A stretch of DNA of 11,173 nt from an uncultured Victivallaceae bacterium (GTDB taxonomy: Bacteria; Verrucomicrobiota; Lentisphaeria; Victivallales; Victivallaceae). This document shows positions 1 through 6,852 of this stretch, one piece after another. A model generated the notes under the pieces. The model saw nothing but the letters and a program-made list of their open reading frames with translations. It did no database searches and was not told the DNA's origin. The DNA lies in assembly GCA_934663655.1 (NCBI GenBank), contig CAKUKT010000054.1, forward strand, positions 1 through 11,173, given 5' to 3'. The position numbers were made by a program, and so were the translations under genes. Each line of letters opens with the position of its first letter. The first letter of the stretch is position 1.

Positions 1-485
1 TTGCACTCGGAAAATTCAAGTATTGCCACTTCACCAGTCCGATCCGCCGTTATCCGGATCTGACGGTTCACCAGCAGCTCTGGAGTTTTGATTCCGGCAA
101 ACGCACCCGAACCCGGACGACGATGGAACACGTCGCCCAGCTCTGTTCGGAACTCGAAGAATCGATCGACGCTGCGAGCTTCGCCGCCAACGACCGGCTG
201 AAACTGCGCTATCTCGAGGAACGACTCGAATCCGGTGCGGAAAATCTTTACGAAGGAGTGATCGCCCGGGTGCTCACCGCCGGACTCCAGGTCGAAATCG
301 GCGAACTCGGGTTGTACGGTTTCGTACCGAGGGAAAATCTTTTCGGGGAGTTTTCCCGGCGCGGTTCATCAATGCGACAGAGCCGGGGCAGCCGCGGTTA
401 TAAACCGGGGGATTACATCTATCTGCAACTGGCGCGGATCGATTTCTCCCGCGGCAGCGCGATATTCGTCCCCGCCGGACGCTGA
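1..485 (+). CDS. rnr: RNase R-type exoribonuclease, C-terminal fragment (5' end outside window)
   Basis: This is the last 160 residues of a 3'-5' exoribonuclease of the RNase II/RNase R family, a cytoplasmic enzyme that degrades structured RNA processively. The open frame enters from the window edge (first full codon at base 3), so the ATG at 123 is internal and not the start. Fragment residues 9-20 read HFTSPIRRYPDL, the signature at the end of the catalytic RNB domain. A helical linker follows (about 41-80), then an S1 RNA-binding domain (about 81-158, beginning LYEGVIARV). The protein ends right after the S1 domain, without the basic tail typical of E. coli RNase R, so RNase II or a generic VacB-like enzyme is possible. 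The S1 domain straight after RNB favours the family firmly but not the exact subtype. It ends 95 bp before xseA. Confidence 0.88.
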   Translation, partial: ALGKFKYCHFTSPIRRYPDLTVHQQLWSFDSGKRTRTRTTMEHVAQLCSELEESIDAASFAANDRLKLRYLEERLESGAENLYEGVIARVLTAGLQVEIGELGLYGFVPRENLFGEFSRRGSSMRQSRGSRGYKPGDYIYLQLARIDFSRGSAIFVPAGR

Positions 486-513
486 CGGCCCGGAAACTAT
501 TTGCCCGCCCGGC

Positions 514-542
514 TTGAAAAAGCTGCGCTGCGGGGATATGTT
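514..542 (+). promoter_or_regulatory. Candidate sigma-70 promoter for xseA
   Basis: A -35-like TTGAAA (514-519) and a -10-like TATGTT (537-542) are separated by 17 bp. Transcription would begin near 549, about 30 nt before the xseA start. It lies in the 95-bp gap after the exoribonuclease gene. The -10 box is imperfect, so this is a prediction by pattern only. Confidence 0.4.
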
Positions 543-580
543 GAGATTCTGACATCTCGAATTTCCGGAAACACATCCCG

Positions 581-1783
581 ATGAACGATAATGAACCCAT
601 CTGGAGCATCAGCGATGTAAACCGCGCGATGCGCGAACTGGTCGAAGGATCGCTGATGCCCTTCTGGCTTTCCGGAGAGGTCGGCACCATCACCCTGCAC
701 CGCTCCGGTCATGCCTATTTTACGCTCAAAGACCGCACTTCGCAGTTGCGTGCCTGCTGGTTCGGCGGCGTCCCCGAATGCCGTCGTCTCGGCATCGCCA
801 ATGGTTCGCTGATCGAGGCTTACGGTCAGCTCGGCGTCTACGAGGCACGCGGCGAATATCAATTCACCATCCGCCGGATGCGCCCGGCCGGAGTCGGCGA
901 ACTTCAACGGCGTTTCGAGGAACTCAAACGCCGTCTCGCCGCAGAAGGGCTGTTCGATGAAGCCCGCAAACGGCCGATACCACTGCTGCCGCGCCGCATC
1001 GGCGTCGTCACCAGTCCCTCCGGAGCCGCGGTTCGTGATTTTCTTCAGATCATCAACCGCCGTTTTCCCAATGTGAACGTCCGCATCTATCCCTGCCTGG
1101 TTCAAGGCGCCGGCGCGGCGGAACAGGTGGCCGCCGGCGTGGAATTTTTCAACCGCGCCGACGCCGCCGACGTGATTGTGGTTACCCGCGGCGGCGGCAG
1201 CATCGAGGATCTGTGGCCATTCAATGAGGAGACAGTCGCCAGAAGCGTCGCCGCCAGCCGGATTCCGGTCATCAGCGCGGTCGGACATGAAATCGATTTC
1301 ACAATCTGCGATTTCGCCGCCGACCTCCGGGTTCCGACCCCCTCGGCGGCCGCGGAACTGGTGATCGGCGGACGTGAAGAACTTTCCCGGCGACTCACCC
1401 GGGCCGCCCGCACCCTGGTCAACCTGCTGCGGCTGGCAACCGCTCAACTGCGTTCGCGCCTGAACCGGGCGACCGGCAGCTTCGCCCTGCGCTCCCCCAA
1501 ACGGCTGCTGGAAACCCCCACCCGCCGGCTTGATGAGTTGGAAATGCGCTCTCTGCATGCCGTCGAACGCCTGCTGGCCGGACACCGCGCCCGCCTTCAG
1601 CAGGCGGAAACCGCTCTCAAGGCATTGAACCCGGCCGGCCAGCTCCGGCGCGGTTATGCGCTGGTCTGGGATCCGGAGGAGCAGCGCCATGTCGCATCCA
1701 GCCGCCAGCCGGCAGGGAAGCGACTCGAACTGCGTTTCGCCGACGGCACCCTGCCGGTAATTACCGGCGAACGACGCGAATAG
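581..1783 (+). CDS. xseA: Exodeoxyribonuclease VII large subunit
   Basis: This is the catalytic large subunit of exonuclease VII, which with several XseB subunits degrades single-stranded DNA from both ends into oligonucleotides and takes part in mismatch repair and DNA damage tolerance. The 400-residue protein is somewhat shorter than E. coli XseA (456). An N-terminal OB-fold (about 8-100) carries the family pattern IWSISDVNRAM and GHAYFTLKD. The nuclease core shows TSPSGAAVRD (144-153), RGGGSIEDLWPFN (203-215) and GHEIDFTICDFAADLR (from 235) followed by VPTPSAAAE, all hallmark XseA motifs. The C-terminal part is helical and Arg/Leu-rich, as expected for the stalk that binds XseB. The ATG at 581 gives the normal family N-terminus, although no strong ribosome binding site precedes it. 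Its partner xseB is not adjacent: an esterase gene with its own promoter lies between them. Confidence 0.95.
   Translation: MNDNEPIWSISDVNRAMRELVEGSLMPFWLSGEVGTITLHRSGHAYFTLKDRTSQLRACWFGGVPECRRLGIANGSLIEAYGQLGVYEARGEYQFTIRRMRPAGVGELQRRFEELKRRLAAEGLFDEARKRPIPLLPRRIGVVTSPSGAAVRDFLQIINRRFPNVNVRIYPCLVQGAGAAEQVAAGVEFFNRADAADVIVVTRGGGSIEDLWPFNEETVARSVAASRIPVISAVGHEIDFTICDFAADLRVPTPSAAAELVIGGREELSRRLTRAARTLVNLLRLATAQLRSRLNRATGSFALRSPKRLLETPTRRLDELEMRSLHAVERLLAGHRARLQQAETALKALNPAGQLRRGYALVWDPEEQRHVASSRQPAGKRLELRFADGTLPVITGERRE
1753..1768. repeat. 16-bp perfect palindrome at the 3' end of xseA
   Basis: GCCGGTAATTACCGGC is a perfect inverted repeat within the last codons of xseA. A second copy of the arm, AATTACCG, occurs at 1785-1792, so CGGTAATT (1755-1762) could alternatively pair with it across the stop codon. 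An A-run (1794-1800) rather than a T-run follows, so this does not look like a plus-strand intrinsic terminator. It could be an operator for the downstream promoter, or coincidence. Confidence 0.4.
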
Positions 1784-1813
1784 AAATTACCGTAAAAAAA
1801 GAGGAGGGAACTT

Positions 1814-1842
1814 TTGCATAATCAGCCGGTTGGTGGTATAAT
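1814..1842 (+). promoter_or_regulatory. Strong sigma-70-type promoter for the esterase operon
   Basis: TTGCAT (1814-1819) and a perfect TATAAT (1837-1842) are separated by exactly 17 bp, in an AT-rich gap of 101 bp between xseA and the esterase gene. The start point would be near 1849, giving a leader of about 35 nt. The ribosome binding site GGGAGG (1873-1878) lies 6 nt before the ATG at 1885. This promoter would drive the esterase, xseB, the glycosyltransferase and the araM-like gene, and would let xseB be transcribed independently of xseA. Confidence 0.7.
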
Positions 1843-1884
1843 ATATAAATATTTTTTCAAGAGCAAAACCACGGGAGGCCAGCC

Positions 1885-2844
1885 ATGCTCATTGATATGC
1901 CGCTTGAGGAACTAAGACAATACCGCGGGCGCAGTCCACGTCCCGCCGACTTCGATAGTTACTGGGATGAATCCCTCGCGGAAATGAATGCCGTTGACCC
2001 GGCAATTGAAATCAAACCATCAAACTTCAACGCTCCCGGCGCGAAGTGTTCGGATCTCTACTTCACCGGCGTCGGCGGCTCCCGGATTCATGCGCTGCTG
2101 CTCGAACCACTCCAGGCGGCGGCCAACCACCCGGCGGTGGTCGAATTTCACGGTTACACCGGCAATGCCGGAACCTGGGTTTCCAAGCTGGCCTACGTCA
2201 ACGCCGGATTCACGATCGCCGCGCTCGACTGCCGCGGTCAGGGCGGATATTCCGAAGACCTCACTCCGGTTCACGGAACCACCATCCACGGCCACATCGT
2301 CCGCGGAGCGCAGGACCCGGATCCGCGCAAATTGCTTTTCCGTTCGGTCTTTCTCGACACCGCGCAACTGGTCAAGATCGTGAAGTCGCTCTCCGGCGTC
2401 GATCCTGACCGGGTCGGAGTTTTCGGCGGCTCCCAGGGCGGCGGGCTGACACTCGCCTGCGCCGGTCTCGCTGATGTGAACCGCGCCTGTCCGCGCTACC
2501 CTTTTCTCAGCGATTACCGCCGGGTGTGGGAAATGGATCTCGCGGTGAATGCATACGCGGAAATCAAGACCTTCTTCAGGTTCTTCGACCCCACCCATGC
2601 CCGCGAGGACGCTTTCTTTGAACGCCTCGGCTACATCGACGTGCAGAACCTGATGAGCCGGGTCAAATGCAAGGTGCTGATGCAGACCGGACTGATGGAC
2701 ACCGTCTGTCCTCCTTCGACGCAGTTCGCAGCCTACAACAAAATCACCAGTGAGAAGTCAGTAACGATCTACTACGATTTCGGACACGAGGGCCTCACCG
2801 GCGCCGACGACGAAACCTATCAATTCATGATGGAAATGGCATGA
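1885..2844 (+). CDS. CE7-family acetyl esterase (acetyl xylan esterase / cephalosporin-C deacetylase)
   Basis: This is an alpha/beta-hydrolase of carbohydrate esterase family 7 (AXE1), which removes acetyl groups from short acetylated (xylo)oligosaccharides and, in vitro, cephalosporin C. At 319 residues it matches the B. subtilis enzyme (about 318). The three CE7 signatures are present: RGQ (117-119), GGSQGG (181-186, nucleophile Ser183) and HE (301-302). Asp272 in GLMDTVCPP completes a Ser183-Asp272-His301 triad, with spacing like the B. subtilis enzyme. The N-terminus (PRPADFDSYWDESL) is typical. There is no signal peptide, so it should act in the cytoplasm on imported acetylated oligosaccharides. 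The start is supported by GGGAGG 6 nt upstream. Its stop overlaps the xseB start by 4 nt (ATGA), suggesting translational coupling. The physiological substrate cannot be read from the sequence. Confidence 0.92.
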   Translation: MLIDMPLEELRQYRGRSPRPADFDSYWDESLAEMNAVDPAIEIKPSNFNAPGAKCSDLYFTGVGGSRIHALLLEPLQAAANHPAVVEFHGYTGNAGTWVSKLAYVNAGFTIAALDCRGQGGYSEDLTPVHGTTIHGHIVRGAQDPDPRKLLFRSVFLDTAQLVKIVKSLSGVDPDRVGVFGGSQGGGLTLACAGLADVNRACPRYPFLSDYRRVWEMDLAVNAYAEIKTFFRFFDPTHAREDAFFERLGYIDVQNLMSRVKCKVLMQTGLMDTVCPPSTQFAAYNKITSEKSVTIYYDFGHEGLTGADDETYQFMMEMA

Positions 2845-3137
2845 GCGAAGAACTTCCATTGACTGTGCCGCCGGAAACGCCGGACGAAAATCCCGGCGCC
2901 GGGGAAACTCCCGAACTCTCGTTTGAAGCGGCACTCGCCGAACTCGAGAAGACAGTCGCCCGGATGGAAGCCGGAAAACTGCCCCTGGAGGAGCTGATCG
3001 TCTGCTTCGAACGCGGCAGCAAACTTGCCGCCGAATGTCGCGCGAAACTTGATTCTCTCGAGCGCCGGATCGAAATCCTCACCCGGGATGACGGCGGTGA
3101 AGGCGTCTGGAGCGATTTTGAATCCGAATCCGATTGA
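2841..3137 (+). CDS. xseB: Exodeoxyribonuclease VII small subunit
   Basis: This is the small subunit of exonuclease VII, which packs along the helical stalk of XseA to form the active nuclease. The protein has 98 residues, a little longer than the usual 70-80. An acidic, Pro-rich N-terminal tail (about 1-25) is followed by the family core SFEAALAELEKTVARMEAG (27-45), then LPLEELIVCFERGSKLAAECRAKL, two helices in the expected pattern. The C-terminus is acidic. The ATG overlaps the esterase stop (ATGA at 2841-2844), and only a weak purine-rich stretch precedes it, so translation is probably coupled to the esterase. It is separated from xseA by the 960-bp esterase gene. The following glycosyltransferase gene overlaps or begins within 11 nt of its stop. 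Confidence 0.93.
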   Translation: MSEELPLTVPPETPDENPGAGETPELSFEAALAELEKTVARMEAGKLPLEELIVCFERGSKLAAECRAKLDSLERRIEILTRDDGGEGVWSDFESESD

Positions 3138-3148
3138 GTGGTTCCGGT

Positions 3149-4810
3149 ATGGGCATCTATTCCGAACGTAAAATCGGCGCGTGGAGCGGCTGGCTGATTA
3201 TTATTTTCAGCTTCATGCTGATCTATCTGCCGTGGCTCTCTCCGGAGCGGGAACTGTTCCGCGGCGAGGGCCTCTATGCTGCAGAAGCAATGGAGTTTGA
3301 TTTCGCCTCTCCGGTAGTGACCGCGCACCAGGTGGCGATCACCGACGGCTACCCCCTCTTCCCGGCGGCGGCGGCACTGCTCAGCCGCGACTGCGGAATA
3401 CCGATGGAAACGGTGCTGCGGGGGATTTCGGTGGTGATGTTCGCGGCGACCGCAATTCTGGTCTTCTTCGCCGCCGCCAGCGAACGCAGCCGGGTCGCCG
3501 GCTTCGCGGCGATGGCGATGTACATCTCCTCCGGACTGACCATCGAAAAGGTGATTGACGGTGATCCCACCACCTCCGGGGCGTTCTTTCTGGCGGCAGC
3601 CCAGTTGCTCTTCTTCAACTACGGGATCCGCCGCGCCGACTGGAACCGGGCCTGGATAATCTCCGCCCTGCTGGCGGCCCTCGGGTTTCTGAGCTGTGGA
3701 TTCAAACCGATATTGTGCTTCGTTGTGCCGATGTTCTTTTTCCGCCGGCCGCTCTCGGTGAAATCCAAATTCCGCAAGCCGGGTTTCATCGCCGCACTGG
3801 TGATCGGCGGCATGGCGATCGGCTGCTGGCTCTTCTCCTACACGGCAGTGGCGCAGCGGTTGCCGCTGGACTATCCGGAACTGCCGTCAATTCCGGAATA
3901 TCTGCGGGAAATCTGCCAGTTTCCGCTGCTGCTGATCTTCCGACTGCTGCCGTGGAGTCTGATCGCCTGGCTGCCGTTCTGTGTTGCACTTCAGGCGCTC
4001 GACACTACCCCGATCCTCAGCCGCTACCTGCGCACGCTGACGATTTCCACCCTGGCGCTGCTCTGGCTGCTTCCGAACACCGATTCACGCGAAAGCCTCT
4101 ATCTGCTGGCGCCGCTCTCAATCCTTTTCGGCATCAACTACGAACTCGGAATGCGCCGCTACGGCGGCAGGTTCCGCCGTCTGTTGCGGCTTGGTGAATA
4201 TTTCGCCCTGCTCACCGCCGTCGGAATTGTGGTCGCCTGCTTTGCTCCGCCAGAATGGTTATCGACCTTCTTCAGCATCGACAATACGCTCGATTTCCGG
4301 AATATTCCGGCCTACCGACTCGCTGCCGGAGCAGCGCTCGTCCTGGTGCTGGCCACGGCGTTCTTTCTGCATCGTGCCCGGGAAAGTTTTCCGGTCTGGA
4401 TGTTGTTTCTGGCCTGTGGTTTTACAGCGGGAATTTTCGCCGCGACGGTGCTGCTGCCCTACCGGGCTCAGGAACAGGAAAAACGGCGCCTCGGCAACGA
4501 TATCCGCCAGGCACTCGCCGGAGAGAACACCGTGCGCCTGTACAAGAGCGAGATCACTGATCTCTACGGTGGCCTCTATTATTCCGGAGTGCCGGTGGTC
4601 AAACTCCAGAGCCTGAGCGAACTCCCCCGTCAGGAGGAGGTGGTTTATCTGATCAACACCGATTTCCCGCAACACCCGGAACGCAGCTGGAGCAATCTCT
4701 TTCCTGCCGATTACACCTATAACCGGCGACGTCTGGCGCTCTGGAAAGGAGTGATCCGGCCGGCGGAAAAAAATAGCGGTTCTCAACCGGAAAGTCTGAG
4801 AAAGGAGTAA
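3149..4810 (+). CDS. GT-C fold (PMT/ArnT-like) membrane glycosyltransferase
   Basis: This is a polytopic inner-membrane protein of 553 residues resembling the dolichyl-phosphate-mannose/ArnT (GT39/GT83-like) family. Such enzymes use polyprenyl-phosphate sugars to glycosylate lipids or proteins on the outer face of the inner membrane. The first membrane segment is about 13-30. The following loop holds ERELFRGEGLYAAEAMEF (33-50), the counterpart of the acidic (D/E)xxxYA..A.EM catalytic loop of ArnT. About 10-11 hydrophobic segments follow, the last near 416-436. A soluble C-terminal domain (about 437-553, probably periplasmic) contains VRLYKSEITDLYGGLYYSG, as in many bacterial PMT proteins. I chose ATG 3149, with GAGTGG just upstream. 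A TTG at 3134 overlapping the xseB stop would add 5 residues. The acceptor is unknown; the neighbouring G1P dehydrogenase hints at lipid or envelope work. Confidence 0.75.
   Translation: MGIYSERKIGAWSGWLIIIFSFMLIYLPWLSPERELFRGEGLYAAEAMEFDFASPVVTAHQVAITDGYPLFPAAAALLSRDCGIPMETVLRGISVVMFAATAILVFFAAASERSRVAGFAAMAMYISSGLTIEKVIDGDPTTSGAFFLAAAQLLFFNYGIRRADWNRAWIISALLAALGFLSCGFKPILCFVVPMFFFRRPLSVKSKFRKPGFIAALVIGGMAIGCWLFSYTAVAQRLPLDYPELPSIPEYLREICQFPLLLIFRLLPWSLIAWLPFCVALQALDTTPILSRYLRTLTISTLALLWLLPNTDSRESLYLLAPLSILFGINYELGMRRYGGRFRRLLRLGEYFALLTAVGIVVACFAPPEWLSTFFSIDNTLDFRNIPAYRLAAGAALVLVLATAFFLHRARESFPVWMLFLACGFTAGIFAATVLLPYRAQEQEKRRLGNDIRQALAGENTVRLYKSEITDLYGGLYYSGVPVVKLQSLSELPRQEEVVYLINTDFPQHPERSWSNLFPADYTYNRRRLALWKGVIRPAEKNSGSQPESLRKE
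4801..4807 (+). promoter_or_regulatory. Ribosome binding site that sets the araM-like start
   Basis: AAAGGAG lies 9 nt before the ATG at 4817. An in-frame TTG at 4811 would be only 3 nt away, too close, so the ATG is preferred. The site overlaps the last codons of the glycosyltransferase gene. Confidence 0.65.
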
Positions 4811-4816
4811 TTGTTC

Positions 4817-6106
4817 ATGAATTGTCTGCCGCTTCCACCGGGTGCGGAAACCCGGTTGCTGATAGTTGATTCCGAAGCGCTTACCTCGGTACCGGCAGTG
4901 CTTGCCGAATATTTTCCCGGTTGCCGTCCCTGGCTGGTCGCCGACGACAACACCTTCGCCGCCGCCGGATCCAGGCTGCTGGCGGAGCTGAAATCGTCCG
5001 GAGCCGCGCCGGTTGAACCGGTGATCTTCCCGGCTGTTCCGACCCTCCACGCCGACAGCGCCATCGCCGACCGACTGGCGGCGGAAATGCCGGAAAATGC
5101 CGTACCGGTCGCAGTCGGTTCGGGCACAATCAATGATCTGGTCAAGCGTGCCTCCGGCATTCGCGGCCGCGCCTATTGCTGTGTGCCGACCGCCTGTTCG
5201 GTTGACGGTTACACTTCACGGGGGGCGTCGTTGATCTGCAACAACTTCAAACAGACGATGCCCTGCCCCGCTCCGCTGGCGGTGGTCGCCGATACCGAGG
5301 TCTTGAAATCCGCCCCGTCGCCAATGCTCGCGGCCGGATATGCCGACCTGGCCGCCAAACTTCCCGCCGGAGGTGACTGGATCATCGCCGATCAACTCGG
5401 CATTGAAGCGATCGCTCCGGAAATCTGGGCGTTGGTACAGGGAGAACTTCGCGACCGGCTGGCGGACCACACCCGGCTCGATAAGATTTTCCAGGGGCTG
5501 GCTGCCACCGGATTTGCGATGCAGCTCTACCGGGAGTCGCGGCCGGCCTCCGGAGCCGATCATCTTTTCAGCCACATCTGGGAGATGGAAAATCTGCACT
5601 TCAACGGCGAAGTGGTCTCCCACGGGTTCAAGGTATCGATCGGCACCCTGATGTCGACCGCGCTGATGGAGTTTGTCATCGACACCGGGGTTGACACTGC
5701 CCGCGCCCGAGCGGTGCCGGAGGTATCCCGGGAGGAACGGGAACGGGAAGTCCAGGCCTTGCTCGTGCGCGGCTGTTATGGAGAGGGCGCCCACCGGGTG
5801 GCGATGGAGAAATTCCTCAGCGGCCGGGAACTGACCGAACGCCGGGAGGCGATCTTCAGTGCGTGGGAAACCCTGCGCAGCCGGTTGAGAAAACAGCTGA
5901 TCCCCTTTGCCGAATTGCGGCGGATGCTCGCTGACGCCGGCTGTCCGGTGCGGCCGGCCGAAATCGGTCTGGACAAAGCGCAGTTCCTGCACGGTTACCG
6001 GGCCGCGCAACTGATCCGCAAGCGCTATACGATTCTCGATCTGCTCTACGAAGCGGGACTTTTCGAGACGGCGGAACAGCGACTTGCCGCCGCTTTCGAA
6101 ATATGA
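4817..6106 (+). CDS. AraM-like sn-glycerol-1-phosphate dehydrogenase
   Basis: This is a metal-dependent NAD(P)H dehydrogenase of the dehydroquinate synthase-like / iron-alcohol dehydrogenase superfamily, closest by motifs to AraM/EgsA, which reduce dihydroxyacetone phosphate to sn-glycerol-1-phosphate in the cytoplasm. The protein has 429 residues (B. subtilis AraM is about 394). The nucleotide-binding loop is VGSGTIND (100-107). The substrate region CVPTACSVDGYTS (122-134) and NNFKQTMPCPAPLAVVADTEVL (142-163) follows the family pattern. The likely metal ligands are Asp177 (in AAGYADLAAK), His249 (in SGADHLFSH) and His269 (in VVSHGFK), spaced as in archaeal G1P dehydrogenase. The KLPAGGDWIIAD stretch differs from the Bacillus AraM form, so a different substrate is possible. 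It follows the glycosyltransferase gene by 6 nt. G1P is the backbone of archaeal-type ether lipids and of heptaprenylglyceryl phosphate in Bacillus. Confidence 0.75.
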   Translation: MNCLPLPPGAETRLLIVDSEALTSVPAVLAEYFPGCRPWLVADDNTFAAAGSRLLAELKSSGAAPVEPVIFPAVPTLHADSAIADRLAAEMPENAVPVAVGSGTINDLVKRASGIRGRAYCCVPTACSVDGYTSRGASLICNNFKQTMPCPAPLAVVADTEVLKSAPSPMLAAGYADLAAKLPAGGDWIIADQLGIEAIAPEIWALVQGELRDRLADHTRLDKIFQGLAATGFAMQLYRESRPASGADHLFSHIWEMENLHFNGEVVSHGFKVSIGTLMSTALMEFVIDTGVDTARARAVPEVSREEREREVQALLVRGCYGEGAHRVAMEKFLSGRELTERREAIFSAWETLRSRLRKQLIPFAELRRMLADAGCPVRPAEIGLDKAQFLHGYRAAQLIRKRYTILDLLYEAGLFETAEQRLAAAFEI

Positions 6107-6123
6107 ATATGAGAATATCCCGC

Positions 6124-6152
6124 TTGACTATTTGCTGAAACGGTGATAGATT
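6124..6152 (+). promoter_or_regulatory. Candidate sigma-70 promoter for the zinc-ribbon gene
   Basis: TTGACT (6124-6129) and TAGATT (6147-6152) are separated by 17 bp, just after the araM-like gene. Transcription would start near 6159, 40 nt before the ATG at 6199. A GAGGAG ribosome binding site lies at 6181-6186, with a longish 12-nt spacing. The zinc-ribbon gene is therefore probably transcribed on its own. Confidence 0.5.
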
Positions 6153-6198
6153 ACCGGAAAATGGTTCAGTAGTTGACAACGAGGAGAAGATCACCGGT

Positions 6199-6594
6199 AT
6201 GAAGTGTGCCAGATGCGGACATGAAGTTGCCCCGGACGCCCCGCGATGCGAATATTGCGCCACCCACGGCGCACCCGATGACCATCCGGAAAGCGGCGTC
6301 ACCGATCCGGAACCGGAACGCCGGGAACGGCGTGTTTCCTGCCCGAATTGCGGTTCCCATCAGATTTTTGCGGTGACCCGCGGTTACGATCCCGGCTGCG
6401 GCTGCCTCGGACTGCTGCTCTTCAGCTGGGTTGGTCTGCTGCTCGGATTGCTCGGCGCCGGCAGCGTGGACATGGTGTGCGCCCGCTGCGGGTACCGCTG
6501 GCCGGCGGGAAGCCGCGGTAACAACGGTATCGGCTGCGGTACGCTGCTGTTGATCATCATCATTGTGGTGATCATTCTCCGGTTCTGCTGCTGA
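6199..6594 (+). CDS. Small zinc-ribbon membrane protein with a LITAF-like split ribbon
   Basis: I do not recognise a named function. The 131-residue protein has three visible parts. An N-terminal zinc ribbon has C3/C6 (CARC) and C17/C20 (CEYC), the type often found in bacterial regulatory or membrane proteins. An acidic/basic linker follows (about 27-46). Then comes a CPNC pair (C48/C51) and a CARC pair (C94/C97), separated by a Gly/Leu-rich hydrophobic stretch (about 66-90) that also holds C67 and C69. This CxxC - hydrophobic segment - CxxC order resembles the LITAF domain, in which a zinc ribbon is split by a membrane-inserted hairpin. A C-terminal membrane helix (about 111-127) ends in RFCC. 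The protein is probably an inner-membrane protein binding two zinc ions. The GAGGAG upstream and the family-like MKCARCGHE start support ATG 6199. Neighbours give no functional clue. Confidence 0.7.
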   Translation: MKCARCGHEVAPDAPRCEYCATHGAPDDHPESGVTDPEPERRERRVSCPNCGSHQIFAVTRGYDPGCGCLGLLLFSWVGLLLGLLGAGSVDMVCARCGYRWPAGSRGNNGIGCGTLLLIIIIVVIILRFCC

Positions 6595-6597
6595 CCA

Positions 6598-6627
6598 CAT
6601 CCCGATTTCCCGCCGCACTCCGGGATG
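6598..6627 (+). terminator. Possible terminator hairpin after the zinc-ribbon gene
   Basis: CATCCCG (6598-6604) pairs with CGGGATG (6621-6627), a 7-bp stem with a 16-nt loop starting 4 nt after the stop codon. Only a weak T-rich stretch (ATTTCATT) follows, so it is a modest candidate. Confidence 0.35.
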
Positions 6628-6683
6628 AGGATTTCATTCCGTTCAGTGGCGCCGCCGCGGGAAGGAGATTACGCACCGGAATC

Positions 6684-6736
6684 AAAATGCCCGCTCACTT
6701 CGCAGCCGGATCACCTGGGGTGAAGCGGGCGGTTTT
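6684..6736. terminator. Candidate bidirectional terminator between convergent genes
   Basis: GCCCGCT-CAC (6689-6698) pairs with GTG-A-AGCGGGC (6720-6730), a 10-bp GC-rich stem with a single bulged A and a 21-nt loop. TTTT (6733-6736) follows on the plus strand, and AAAA (6684-6687) precedes it, giving a T-run on the minus strand. It lies midway between the convergent zinc-ribbon gene and feoB and would serve both. The loop is longer than ideal. Confidence 0.5.
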
Positions 6737-6792
6737 CACTGTTTATTATCCGGGATGCAGAAGACCGGGACAATTGACCATCTCCGCGGCCC

Positions 6793-6822
6793 GGGAGGGA
6801 GAAGATGAGTCGATCCCCTCCC
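6793..6822 (-). other. GC-only stem-loop downstream of feoB
   Basis: GGGAGGG (6793-6799) and CCCTCCC (6816-6822) can form a 7-bp stem about 30 nt after the feoB stop on the minus strand. No T-run follows, so it may only protect the 3' end of the feoAB transcript or pause transcription ahead of the terminator at 6684-6736. Confidence 0.3.
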
Positions 6823-6852
6823 CCCCGGAACCCTTCCTGCGCCTGCTTCGCT

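Noticed and set aside
497..1690. A 397-codon minus-strand frame opposite xseA
   Set aside because: xseA motifs are complete on the plus strand. The antisense product is compositionally odd and has no recognisable motif.
4297..4310. Perfect palindrome CCGGAATATTCCGG inside the glycosyltransferase gene
   Set aside because: It lies in the coding sequence of a membrane protein built from common codons in this GC-rich genome, has no second copy I can see, and is most likely chance.
4259..5050. A 263-codon minus-strand frame across the end of the glycosyltransferase and the start of the araM-like gene
   Set aside because: It spans two genuine genes in antisense, lacks a ribosome binding site and has low-complexity Arg/Gly/Gln content.
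5216..6010. A 264-codon minus-strand frame opposite the araM-like gene
   Set aside because: Shadow of the AraM-like coding sequence; no protein-like pattern.
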